A DNA stretch of 64,000 nucleotides from NCBI RefSeq assembly GCF_001591825.1, contig NZ_BCVQ01000018.1, positions 1 through 64,000 on the forward strand, in the 5' to 3' direction. The first letter of the stretch is position 1; the number at the start of each line of letters is the position of its first letter. Below are positions 19,149-27,636 of the stretch, piece after piece. The notes below the pieces were generated by a model. It was not told the DNA's origin. It ran no database searches and saw nothing but the letters and a program-made list of their open reading frames with translations. Position numbers and translations under genes: made by a program. This DNA comes from Rossellomorea vietnamensis NBRC 101237. GTDB lineage: Bacteria > Bacillota > Bacilli > Bacillales > Bacillaceae_B.

Positions 19149-20360
19149 CTAATAGTTCTGAACACTGTTGAAGATTTCGAACATCGGGACTAGGATGGAA
19201 GTCACAATGGTCCCGACTAAACCTGCCAGCATGACGATCATGAGCGGCTCGATCAATGACTTCAGTCGGTCCGTGGCGCTTTCCACTTCCTTTTCATAGA
19301 AGTCCGCAACCTTTGCAAGCATTGAGTCAAGGGAACCTGTCTCTTCCCCTATTGCAATCATCTGCGTCACAAGTGGAGGGAAAGCCCAATGCCTCTTCAT
19401 TGGGTCCGTAAGGGAGGTCCCTTTCTCCAAAGACCTCCGGGATTCGCCGATCACCCGTGCCACCACTTCGTTTTCCACCACTTTTTCCACGATGGCCAAC
19501 GCCTGTAAGATGGGGACGGAGCTGGAAAACAAGGAGCTTAACGTTCTCGTCATCCTCGCAAGGACCGCTTTTTGCAGCATTTTTCCGAAGATCGGAATCC
19601 TTAGGACGGCATAGTCTAAGTAATATTTGGAGCGCTTGTCTTTTCTTAACATGGCCAAGGTGATCGAAATGAATACAAAGAACAAAATGATGATATACCA
19701 GAACTTTTGCATGAAGTCGCTTGATGCAATGACGAACTGTGTGATGGCAGGCAGTTCGCCGCCGAAATCGTTCAGCATATTCACGAATGTAGGGACGACG
19801 GCAGCAAGGAGGAAAATCACGACACCGATGGCGATGACGCCAACAACCATCGGGTATGCAAGAGCCGATATGATTTTCTGTTTCGTGATATGCTGCTTTT
19901 CATAATGGGTGGCGAGCCCTTCCAACGTCTCATCCAGGCTACCTGATGCTTCACCTGCTTTCAGCATATTGATCAACAGCGGTTCGAAGATTTTCTTATG
20001 ACGGGAAAAGGCTTCCGACAACGGATTCCCGTCCCTAAGTTGATCCTCGATTTCCTTTAAGGCTTTACCGAGTGCCTTACTCTCTGTCTGCTCAGACAAA
20101 ATATGAGTGGCATCCACGACCGTGACGCCAGCTTGCAGCAGGGTGGCAAACTGTCTCAGAAATATGACAAGATGCTGCAATTTCACAGGATTGCCGATCG
20201 CGATGTCTTTCGTCATAAGCGTTTCCGGCATCTCCAGGATGTCTATGACCCTTACTTCCTGCTTTTTCAACTGAATGAGTGCATCTTTTTTCGATGAAGC
20301 CGTGACAATCCCTGATTTCTTCCCTTTTTGGTCCCTGCCTGTGTACTTATACCGTCCCAT
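19149..20360 (-). CDS. pilC: Inner-membrane platform protein PilC
   Basis: A 403-residue polytopic membrane protein with two copies of the T2SF/GspF domain (about 65–190 and 268–390), each ending in membrane helices. The conserved MLKAGEASGSLDETL and MIAIGEETGSLDSML segments mark the two repeats. PilC forms the platform that the PilB and PilT motors turn or push against. Its ATG follows the pilT stop codon immediately, so translation is probably coupled. Confidence 0.95.
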   Translation of the reverse strand: MGRYKYTGRDQKGKKSGIVTASSKKDALIQLKKQEVRVIDILEMPETLMTKDIAIGNPVKLQHLVIFLRQFATLLQAGVTVVDATHILSEQTESKALGKALKEIEDQLRDGNPLSEAFSRHKKIFEPLLINMLKAGEASGSLDETLEGLATHYEKQHITKQKIISALAYPMVVGVIAIGVVIFLLAAVVPTFVNMLNDFGGELPAITQFVIASSDFMQKFWYIIILFFVFISITLAMLRKDKRSKYYLDYAVLRIPIFGKMLQKAVLARMTRTLSSLFSSSVPILQALAIVEKVVENEVVARVIGESRRSLEKGTSLTDPMKRHWAFPPLVTQMIAIGEETGSLDSMLAKVADFYEKEVESATDRLKSLIEPLMIVMLAGLVGTIVTSILVPMFEIFNSVQNY

Positions 20361-21413
20361 CTATTGAGGAATCTCCTCTCTGCTGTAAGGAAACGCCATT
20401 TCCTTAGATATGATGCCACTCTCATATAGTCTCATCACACTGTCGCTCATAATGTGCATACCTGACGATTTGGATGTCTGCATGACATTTTGAATCTGGT
20501 GGACCTTTTCAGAACGGATCAAATTGGCGATCGCCGCATTATTCATCAGGAGCTCCGTCGCGGCCCTTCTCCCTTTTTTATCGACTGTGGCAAAGAGCCT
20601 TTGGGAAAGAATCCCGACAAGGACCGATGCCAACTGAACACGGATTTGCGACTGTTGCTCCGGAGGGAAAACGTCTACGATCCGCTCGATGGTGGCAGGT
20701 GCACTGGAAGTGTGAAGGGTCGCAAGTACAAGGTGACCGGTCTCAGCTGCCGTGATGGCCGTATGGATGGTCTCCAGGTCACGCATCTCTCCTACAAGAA
20801 TGATATCCGGATCCTGCCTCAGGGCACTTCTCAATCCTTTTGAGAAAGATCTTGTATCAAACCCTACTTCCCGCTGATCGATGATCGATGCACCATGCTT
20901 GTGCAGGTACTCGATTGGATCTTCCAGGGTGATGATATGCTTCCTCATCTTCCGGTTCATATAATCGACGATGGAAGCGAGTGTAGTCGACTTCCCGCTG
21001 CCCGTTGGCCCAGTTACGAGGAACAGCCCCTGAGGTTTTTCTGCAATGGCCTTCAATGCATGTGGAAGAAACAGGTCTTCCATTGTTGGGATGGAAGTCG
21101 GAATCACACGTATAGCCAAAGATACACATGATCGCTGCTTAAATGCATTCACCCTGAATCTTGACACGCCGGGAATCCCATATGAAAAATCCAGCTCACC
21201 CACTTCTTCAAAAGCAGGATACATCGTTTCTGAAATGATGGCTTTTGCCATTAACTCTGTATGATCGGGCAACAGGTTCTCTTTCCCGTATCTTTTTAAG
21301 TCCCCGTGTATGCGGAAGATAGGCGGCGAACCCACAGTTAAATGGATATCCGATGCCCCCAGCTCGTAAGCAGATTTAAGAAGATAATCAACTTTTTCTT
21401 TCAATTCATTCAC
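20361..21413 (-). CDS. pilT: Pilus retraction ATPase PilT
   Basis: A 350-residue hexameric ATPase of the PilT family, which drives pilus disassembly and twitching motility. It shows Walker A GPTGSGKSTTLAS, the Asp box with EDPIEYLH, Walker B ILVGEMRDLETI, the His box THLHTSSAPATIERI-like segment, and the PilT-specific helix AIANLIRSEK, an AIRNLIRE variant. The start GTG abuts the pilB stop codon. Its presence shows a dynamic retractable pilus and separates this system from the ComG pseudopilus, which has no PilT. Confidence 0.95.
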   Translation of the reverse strand: MNELKEKVDYLLKSAYELGASDIHLTVGSPPIFRIHGDLKRYGKENLLPDHTELMAKAIISETMYPAFEEVGELDFSYGIPGVSRFRVNAFKQRSCVSLAIRVIPTSIPTMEDLFLPHALKAIAEKPQGLFLVTGPTGSGKSTTLASIVDYMNRKMRKHIITLEDPIEYLHKHGASIIDQREVGFDTRSFSKGLRSALRQDPDIILVGEMRDLETIHTAITAAETGHLVLATLHTSSAPATIERIVDVFPPEQQSQIRVQLASVLVGILSQRLFATVDKKGRRAATELLMNNAAIANLIRSEKVHQIQNVMQTSKSSGMHIMSDSVMRLYESGIISKEMAFPYSREEIPQ

Positions 21414-23075
21414 CTACTCTGATATGGCTACTCGTAATACTTCCTCGGTCGTGGTCAATCCCTGTTTTACTTTCAGCAAACCGTCATCTACCAGGAAAAT
21501 GGTTTTATTTCGGATAGCATGCTCCCTTAGCTTCGAAAATGGTTCATTGTTCAGGATGACCTTCTTCATTTCATCATTCATGACGAGGACCTCATGAATG
21601 GCGATCCGGCCCTTGTATCCGGTCATGTTACAAGATGAGCATCCCCGCCCCCTTGTGATGGTCTCGATCTTCATTCCTCTTTTGGCGAATATCTCCACTT
21701 CCCGTTTGGTCGCAGGCATTTCCTGCTTACAGTCACGGCACACCTTCCTGATCAGCCGTTGAGCCACGACCCCGCTCAGTGAAGAAGCCACTAAAAACGG
21801 CTCGACCCCCATATCCAGAAGTCTGGTCACTGTACTGATGGAGTCATTGGTATGGATGGTGCTCATGACGAGGTGACCGGTCAGGGAAGCACGTATGGAC
21901 ACTTCAACCGTTTCCCGATCCCGGATTTCCCCTACCATGATGATGTTGGGGTCTTGACGCAAAATGGCCCGAAGTCCCTTTGCGAATGTCAATCCTACAT
22001 TCTGATTCACACCGATCTGGTTGATCCCTTCCAGCTGATACTCAACGGGATCTTCGATTGTAATGATGTTCACTTCTTCGCTATTGAGGTGATTCAAAGC
22101 TGCATACAAAGTGGAAGACTTCCCTGAACCGGTTGGTCCTGTTATGAGGACAATCCCTGTCGGCTGTTGGATCATTTTCATGAACCTCTGCTGATTCACC
22201 TTGTTGAACCCCAGTTTTGTAAGATCATTCAGGCTGGAACCTAAATCCAGGATCCTCAGGACAATCTTTTCACCATACACCGTCGGTAATGTCGATACAC
22301 GCAGATCAATCGGGTGAAAGTCGATATTCACTTTGATTCGTCCGTCCTGTGGCACTCTGAATTCGGTTATGTCAAGGTTTGCCATGATTTTAAGCCGGGC
22401 AATCAACATGCTTTGCATATGTTTCGGAAGATTTCTTTCGGTTCTTAAGATCCCATCCACCCTGTAACGGATGACCACTTTTGTTTCCTGCGGATCAATA
22501 TGTATGTCACTGGCTTTTTGGGTGACGGCATTCGAAAGGATCCCGTTCACTAAGCGAACGATGGGAGAATCGGAATCCACCACCGTTTCTTCTTCCACGT
22601 TATTTTGATTCCGATTTTCTTGAAAGAGATCTTCAAATCCATCTTCCAGATCATAGAATTTATTGATGACCTTCAGGATGTCATCCTTCGTTGCAATCGC
22701 TGTCTCAATCTGAAAGCCCGTAGCCAGACGGAGATCCTCTATGGCATAAAAATCCAAAGGATCACTCATGGCGACAAAAAGCTTATCCCCTTCTTTCTTA
22801 AGTGGGATCATCAAGTTCCTTTTTGCAGACTCTTTAGGGATGAGATGGAATAAATTTGTTTCAAAGGGATACCGATATAAGCTGACATGTGGGATCCCTA
22901 ATTGGAATTCCAGCACTTCTATCAACTGCTGTTCCGTAATATATCCTCTTTGAAGCAGTGCATCCCCTAACTTTTGACCCTTGGCCTTATCTTTCAGGGT
23001 ATCTTGCAACTGGGATTCGGATATGATCCCTGCATCTACCAGCAGGTCTCCGAGCCTTTTTCTAATGGTGGTCAC
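21414..23075 (-). CDS. pilB: Pilus assembly ATPase PilB with MshEN-type N-terminus
   Basis: Motor for pilus extension, 553 residues, GTG start. Residues about 6–58 form two consecutive repeats (RLGDLLVDAGIISESQLQ then KLGDALLQRGYITEQQLI) that match the 24-residue motif by which MshEN domains bind cyclic di-GMP. The C-terminal ATPase has Walker A GPTGSGKSSTLYAAL, Walker B IIMVGEIRDRETV and a tetracysteine zinc element (CRDC ... CSSC). The first of a tight pilB-pilT-pilC set. Regulation of extension by c-di-GMP is inferred from the motif. Confidence 0.95.
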   Translation of the reverse strand: MTTIRKRLGDLLVDAGIISESQLQDTLKDKAKGQKLGDALLQRGYITEQQLIEVLEFQLGIPHVSLYRYPFETNLFHLIPKESAKRNLMIPLKKEGDKLFVAMSDPLDFYAIEDLRLATGFQIETAIATKDDILKVINKFYDLEDGFEDLFQENRNQNNVEEETVVDSDSPIVRLVNGILSNAVTQKASDIHIDPQETKVVIRYRVDGILRTERNLPKHMQSMLIARLKIMANLDITEFRVPQDGRIKVNIDFHPIDLRVSTLPTVYGEKIVLRILDLGSSLNDLTKLGFNKVNQQRFMKMIQQPTGIVLITGPTGSGKSSTLYAALNHLNSEEVNIITIEDPVEYQLEGINQIGVNQNVGLTFAKGLRAILRQDPNIIMVGEIRDRETVEVSIRASLTGHLVMSTIHTNDSISTVTRLLDMGVEPFLVASSLSGVVAQRLIRKVCRDCKQEMPATKREVEIFAKRGMKIETITRGRGCSSCNMTGYKGRIAIHEVLVMNDEMKKVILNNEPFSKLREHAIRNKTIFLVDDGLLKVKQGLTTTEEVLRVAISE

Positions 23076-23096
23076 CTTATCACCCGCTTTTAAGCC

Positions 23097-24482
23097 TTAT
23101 TTAAAATCTTTTTTCTGTGGTTTTGATTTATCGTCAGATGATGTTGGTGAAGAATCCCGTTTGGACGGGTCCTCACTTTTCTGATCGGTAGAAGTGTCCG
23201 TCTTATCTTCTCCGTTCTGTGAAGTGGGGGCTTCCTTTTCTTCCTCATTTACTTTATCCTGCGTTGTTACTTCACCGTCTACCTCATCCGTCCCATCCGT
23301 TACATTGTCATATGTTTCGCTCGGTGCTTCCTGTGCTTCCTGCAATGGATATACCGCAACTTTATTCTGCGGCGCATAAAAATCTTCATTGATCAGTTCT
23401 TCTGAAAGGATCTCTCCTGAAGTGCTAAGCTTTTGTTTGTAGACCCTGATCAAAACCCCGTCTTTCCCTTCTTGCTGAATATCGACGCTTCCTTTTTCAA
23501 CAAAAGGGCTGAATTGTTTAATCACACGGGGAGAGAATGTTTCCTTTTCAGACAATCGGACATTATACGTGCTTGAAAAGGGAATCCCCTCGAGCTGTGC
23601 CTTAATTCGATTATCTTGAATGGCAAGCTTCAGCACATACTCCGTCGCGTTCGGATTCGTGATGACAAAGTCCTGATTATTCATAGGATTGAATTTTGCT
23701 TCAAAGCCCAGGGGCGCATAATCCGGAAGCTCTTTGCTTATATTACGTTCAATGATGGAAAAATTGGAATGCAACGTAATCTGATAGAGTAATGATGCAA
23801 CCGGACTTAAGTCAGCCTGTGATTCAACAACAAATCCTTCCGTTTCCAAGAAGTCCGAAAACGAAAACTGAGAATTGGGTGCAATGAGAATGGAGGGAAA
23901 GTTTTCTATGAAGCCCTTGATCGTAGGTGTAATGTTCAATTCATTGGATACAGCTTCAAATAAAATCTGTGTCGATGCATTTTTATCAATATAATCGTAC
24001 ACGTGAATGGTCTCACCTTTGTTGAGATTTCCCGCTAAAGATAGGACATACTTCTTTAAAGAACCCACGTTTATGTCATCACGGCTAAAGTCAGGGAAAT
24101 GATCGGTTAGAAATGAATCCAACGCTTGATCATCCAAGGTAACCAATAAACTCGAACTTCCATTGTCATCGAGTTTTTCTATACTTTCTTCCAAGTGGAA
24201 TTGAAAGAGTGCTGAATCGATCCTTGCACTCTCCCCATTGAATTCAAGCATGATGTTTTGATTCCCTTTCCACTCTATTATTTTCCCCTCCAGTATCTTT
24301 ACTGCTTCTTCTTTGTTTGCTCCCCCAAGATTAACAGATGCAACAGCTGCATGTTTTGATAGATTGAGTGACTGAACAAAGAATGATTCATAAGCATACA
24401 CGCCTAAATGAGAAAAACCATAGAGAAAAAACGTAGAAAAGAATAAAACGGCCATCAACTTTACAAGCAGACCTTTTTTCAC
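23097..24482 (-). CDS. Secreted VanW-like domain protein in the pilus operon
   Basis: A 461-residue protein with an N-terminal membrane anchor or signal helix (about 6–30) and an extracellular body. Residues about 195–295 resemble the VanW domain (IAPNSQFSFSDFLETEG ... IIERN ... FEAKFNP), but the family's usual Gly-Gly-Gly-Val-Cys-Gln element is absent. A G5-like segment follows (about 300–365), then a low-complexity Glu/Thr/Ser/Lys tail of about 80 residues. GTG start after AAGGAG. The function is unknown; the context suggests wall passage, anchoring or assembly of the pilus. Confidence 0.65.
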   Translation of the reverse strand: MKKGLLVKLMAVLFFSTFFLYGFSHLGVYAYESFFVQSLNLSKHAAVASVNLGGANKEEAVKILEGKIIEWKGNQNIMLEFNGESARIDSALFQFHLEESIEKLDDNGSSSLLVTLDDQALDSFLTDHFPDFSRDDINVGSLKKYVLSLAGNLNKGETIHVYDYIDKNASTQILFEAVSNELNITPTIKGFIENFPSILIAPNSQFSFSDFLETEGFVVESQADLSPVASLLYQITLHSNFSIIERNISKELPDYAPLGFEAKFNPMNNQDFVITNPNATEYVLKLAIQDNRIKAQLEGIPFSSTYNVRLSEKETFSPRVIKQFSPFVEKGSVDIQQEGKDGVLIRVYKQKLSTSGEILSEELINEDFYAPQNKVAVYPLQEAQEAPSETYDNVTDGTDEVDGEVTTQDKVNEEEKEAPTSQNGEDKTDTSTDQKSEDPSKRDSSPTSSDDKSKPQKKDFK

Positions 24483-24507
24483 ATCAGGCGCTCCTTCCTG
24501 CTATTCC

Positions 24508-25242
24508 CTACTTAATATTCATCGTTAAATCAACAAATACAGATGGTCCCGCTTCTTGAGCGGCTTTGATGTCTGATTCCGATAAAGAGGAACCCTTGGC
24601 GATCAACAAATCCCCTTCTAAGTTGTAAATATCTTCCGTCACGCTTTTACCCGCCAATAGTTCTGTCTGTTTCGATTTGATTGTTTCCAGTCCCTGTTGT
24701 TGCGGTGTGGCTTCGACCACTTCTTCGACCACAGGTAGAGGATCTCTGAGTTGATTCAATGAATCTTTAAAATATTCTACAGCATCTTCGTTAACGATGA
24801 GGATATCTTTCCCGAAAGTGAGTACATGTTCTGTTGCAAGGAAATAAGTATTGTCCTTCGACTGTAACTCCAATGAAACGATGGCCCCTGTTTCATCATC
24901 CACATAAAATTCCTGGATACTACCGATCATTTGTCCTTTACGGGTCATGACACGGGTATCATTGATCTTAATCTTCTTGTTCACCAGCTGATTTGCGATA
25001 GGAATTTCATTCAAATCAATGACCGCATTCTCGTTTTCGACGGTCACAGCATATTCCCCGATCCCGACTACCTTTTTAAAAGGGATGGCTTTCACACTCA
25101 CCTGCCAGTCTTCATGTTCGATGGTCAAGAAGTCGACTGAGCCTTTCTCCGGATTTATAACAAGGGATTTCACTCTCCCTATTTCACTTCCATCATTAAT
25201 ACTGATAATCGGTAAAGCTTTCATTTCTGCACTTTTCTTCAT
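24508..25242 (-). CDS. PRC-barrel domain protein in the pilus operon
   Basis: A 244-residue soluble protein with two PRC-barrel-like domains (about 5–75 with LPIISINDGSEIGRVKSLVI, and about 82–165 with RVMTRKGQMIGSIQEFYVDD). A C-terminal segment (about 195–240) holds LLAGKSVTEDIYNLEGDLLI. PRC barrels mediate protein-protein contacts. It has no signal peptide and lies between the acidic membrane protein and the VanW-like gene, so a cytoplasmic scaffold or assembly factor is a reasonable inference. Confidence 0.6.
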   Translation of the reverse strand: MKKSAEMKALPIISINDGSEIGRVKSLVINPEKGSVDFLTIEHEDWQVSVKAIPFKKVVGIGEYAVTVENENAVIDLNEIPIANQLVNKKIKINDTRVMTRKGQMIGSIQEFYVDDETGAIVSLELQSKDNTYFLATEHVLTFGKDILIVNEDAVEYFKDSLNQLRDPLPVVEEVVEATPQQQGLETIKSKQTELLAGKSVTEDIYNLEGDLLIAKGSSLSESDIKAAQEAGPSVFVDLTMNIK

Positions 25243-25265
25243 GTCATCTCACCTATTCCATCAAT

Positions 25266-26459
25266 TTAGTTTCGTGTCATTTCCCACGCGTATTCCTTTG
25301 TATGTTCCAGATCCATTATGATATAAGGGTACTCCCTGAATCTCTCTTCGATCCCTTTAATGAAGATATCCAAATCTTCATATTGCTTCGTTGATATGTA
25401 ATGATCCATTAATATCCTTGCAAATGTATAGTAATCTTGATCGTGTAAACTTGGATGTAAATAATGCTTTATCATATTTTCCATCTGGTCATCGGATAAC
25501 AGACTCTTGGAAAGTGTGATCTGTTCAATCATGGTCTTCATTACTTCTCTCATGATTCTGCTGCGCTTTGGAAGTTCGTCTATAAAGTCGTCACCTTCTG
25601 CACCATTATGATCGATCAACTCGTCTTCCCCATCGATGGAATCTTCAAGAACTGCCTCTTTCCCTGCATTCACAGGCTCCTCTATCTCTTCAAAAACCGG
25701 TTCATCACTTTCATCGATTATTTCAGCTAACTCTCCCATGTATACCTCTGTTTCTTCCGTTTCCTCTACTGCTATTTCTTCCGGGTCTTTGATCATGCTT
25801 TCAATCTCACTCAAATCACCCTCAAACAACTCGAAGTCCTCTTCGGTCACATCAGGTTCTTCATTCAATTCGTTTGCATTTTCTATAAACCATTCACTCT
25901 CGTCTTCCTGAACCTGTGTTGAGGCTGTTTCTTGAACAGCATGTACGGGCATTACCTCTTCCTGTTCCTGTAAAGGCTCGATGTCTTCAAAGGTTTCCAG
26001 CGTTTCTTTTCTTAGCACCATATCCTCTTGATTATGATCCTCAGACTCTCTTTCATTAACAAACTCTTCAACCGCAGCGATTTCTTCCACATCTTTCACT
26101 TCAGAAACTTCATTTGATACTTCTTTGTCACTATGTAAGTCAGACTTGAATTCAAATTCAACATTTGCAGGAGTTTCGTGCCATTGTTCTTCTTTCACAT
26201 CCTGGTCATGACCTGCAGACACTACCAATAGCCCGCTAAAACGCTGTTCCATGACGTATGAGAGGATGGCCAGCAAAGCAAGTAACATCAGACCAATTAA
26301 CCACATCGGGTATTGGGCAGATGCGACTAACCCCAATAGCGTCAACCCAAATGATACGCCTGCGATCAATAGCTTCCCTCCATGGGAGATCCCGATTGGA
26401 ATGAAATATAAAATAGGCAACAGCAGAATAAGTGCCAGTAACGAAAATAGGTAAATCAT
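25266..26459 (-). CDS. Acidic membrane protein, first gene of the pilus operon
   Basis: A 397-residue protein that I do not recognise. Three hydrophobic helices occupy about residues 1–70, followed by a long, very acidic, probably disordered region (about 85–300, dominated by Glu, Asp and Val) and a basic helical C-terminal domain (about 300–397, from SRIMREVMKTMIEQITLSKS). It starts the pilus transcript from the divergent AT-rich intergenic region. The layout suggests a membrane-tethered linker that places a C-terminal binding domain at a distance from the membrane. Confidence 0.55.
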   Translation of the reverse strand: MIYLFSLLALILLLPILYFIPIGISHGGKLLIAGVSFGLTLLGLVASAQYPMWLIGLMLLALLAILSYVMEQRFSGLLVVSAGHDQDVKEEQWHETPANVEFEFKSDLHSDKEVSNEVSEVKDVEEIAAVEEFVNERESEDHNQEDMVLRKETLETFEDIEPLQEQEEVMPVHAVQETASTQVQEDESEWFIENANELNEEPDVTEEDFELFEGDLSEIESMIKDPEEIAVEETEETEVYMGELAEIIDESDEPVFEEIEEPVNAGKEAVLEDSIDGEDELIDHNGAEGDDFIDELPKRSRIMREVMKTMIEQITLSKSLLSDDQMENMIKHYLHPSLHDQDYYTFARILMDHYISTKQYEDLDIFIKGIEERFREYPYIIMDLEHTKEYAWEMTRN

Positions 26460-26573
26460 CTTACATTCAGCTCCTCCCTATGATATATTTCTTATAAATT
26501 AGACTTTTTTTAACAAGTTTCGACTATTAAATATTGTATAATAAAGTTAGGTAGATTGAAAGCAGGTGTTGGG
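26460..26573. promoter_or_regulatory. Divergent promoter region of the two pilus operons
   Basis: An AT-rich 114-bp gap separates the leftward assembly operon from the rightward minor-pilin operon. A -10 TATAAT at 26537–26542 points right, without a convincing -35. On the minus strand TTGTTA and TATAAG elements are present, but with poor spacing. Shared regulation of both operons is likely from the arrangement. Confidence 0.45.
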
Positions 26574-27092
26574 GTGAAACGCACAAAAATAGTAAAAAAT
26601 AATAGAGGCTTCACGTTGATAGAACTGTTGGTTTCCATCACCATACTGGGAATCGTCCTGCTGTCATTCATGAATTTCTTCCTTCAATCCAGTACATATA
26701 CAAATGCCAATCAAAAGAAGACGGTAGGAGTCAATGTAGCCAGGAATGTCCTCATGTTCATGGAAAAGCAGAACTTCCTCGAAGTCAGGAACTTTTTTCA
26801 TGATGTGAATATAGGTGATAAGTCCCCTGATGCTGAATACCTAACATTACTCATTTGTGAAGAGAAATATACACTGTTCTCTGAATCTGAAATACATAAC
26901 ACCTGTCCCGGCAAGAAGCAGATTACGATTAATGGATTAGAATATGAAGCAACCATCTTTTCCGATGAAGTATCCCCTCCTGAAGAAATGGATTACTATA
27001 CTCCGATTACAGTTAAAGTGAGGTGGAATATGAATGATAAAGCTTACAGCACGAGTGTTGATGGAAAAGTTAAAAGTGAAGATATTCGATAA
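26574..27092 (+). CDS. PilV-like minor prepilin
   Basis: A 172-residue prepilin from the GTG at 26574, with AGGTG at proper spacing; a longer reading from TTG at 26556 has no ribosome binding site. The leader MKRTKIVKNNRG is followed by FTLIELLVSITILGIVLLSF, with Phe at +1 and Glu at +5. Two cysteines (in LLICEEK and NTCPGKK) could form a disulfide. It is the first of three prepilin-like genes in a row. It resembles PilV/GspI-class minor pilins in size. Confidence 0.85.
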   Translation: MKRTKIVKNNRGFTLIELLVSITILGIVLLSFMNFFLQSSTYTNANQKKTVGVNVARNVLMFMEKQNFLEVRNFFHDVNIGDKSPDAEYLTLLICEEKYTLFSESEIHNTCPGKKQITINGLEYEATIFSDEVSPPEEMDYYTPITVKVRWNMNDKAYSTSVDGKVKSEDIR

Positions 27093-27621
27093 TAAAGGGA
27101 TCACTTTGATTGAATTGTTGATCACCCTAGCTATATCGGCTATTCTTTTGCCCGTTACATATGGCGCCTTGATCACTGGTTATAAAGTCTATGAAAAAGT
27201 ATCGATAGATGCCCAGCTACGTGAAGATGCTGATTATGTCTCTTCCATGGTAATGAAACATTTATATTCCTACCCCTTTGACAGCGTCGAAGAATGTACC
27301 CCTGAGCAAACAGGATGCATTAAATTCGTGAATAACACTGAAAAAAGTGTATCTTCCTACTCCGGAAAATCCTTCTATGACGTGAGAGATGAAGACGTTT
27401 CACATGATGAACAGGCATTGGAGCTGATAACCATTGACGGGAAAGCGCAATGGAGCTTCGACGGTGAGATACTGGCTACTACATCCGACTTTTCAGGATC
27501 CACGGTTTCAACGAGCTGTACGTCTGATCCATGTACGGATGCGATGATTCAAATGACATATAAAGTGACTCATCCACAATTCAATAAAACACTTCAATTA
27601 GAGAGTCGCTTCGGCTTCTAG
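27034..27621 (+). CDS. PilW-like minor prepilin
   Basis: Up to 195 residues, with NKG followed by ITLIELLITLAISAILLPVT as the prepilin signal (Ile at +1, Glu at +5). A clustered cysteine set lies in the globular part (EECTPEQTGCIKF and STSCTSDPC). It overlaps the preceding prepilin gene. The ATG at 27034 has a good AGGTGG site but a 59-bp overlap; ATG 27061 and GTG 27076 are shorter alternatives. It resembles PilW/GspJ-class minor pilins by size and order. Confidence 0.85.
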   Translation: MIKLTARVLMEKLKVKIFDNKGITLIELLITLAISAILLPVTYGALITGYKVYEKVSIDAQLREDADYVSSMVMKHLYSYPFDSVEECTPEQTGCIKFVNNTEKSVSSYSGKSFYDVRDEDVSHDEQALELITIDGKAQWSFDGEILATTSDFSGSTVSTSCTSDPCTDAMIQMTYKVTHPQFNKTLQLESRFGF

Positions 27622-27636
27622 AAGGGAGGGAATCAT

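Noticed and set aside
27034-27092. Possible frameshift between the first two minor pilin genes
   Set aside because: Both have their own complete prepilin signal and a ribosome binding site candidate; overlapping starts are normal in this operon type.
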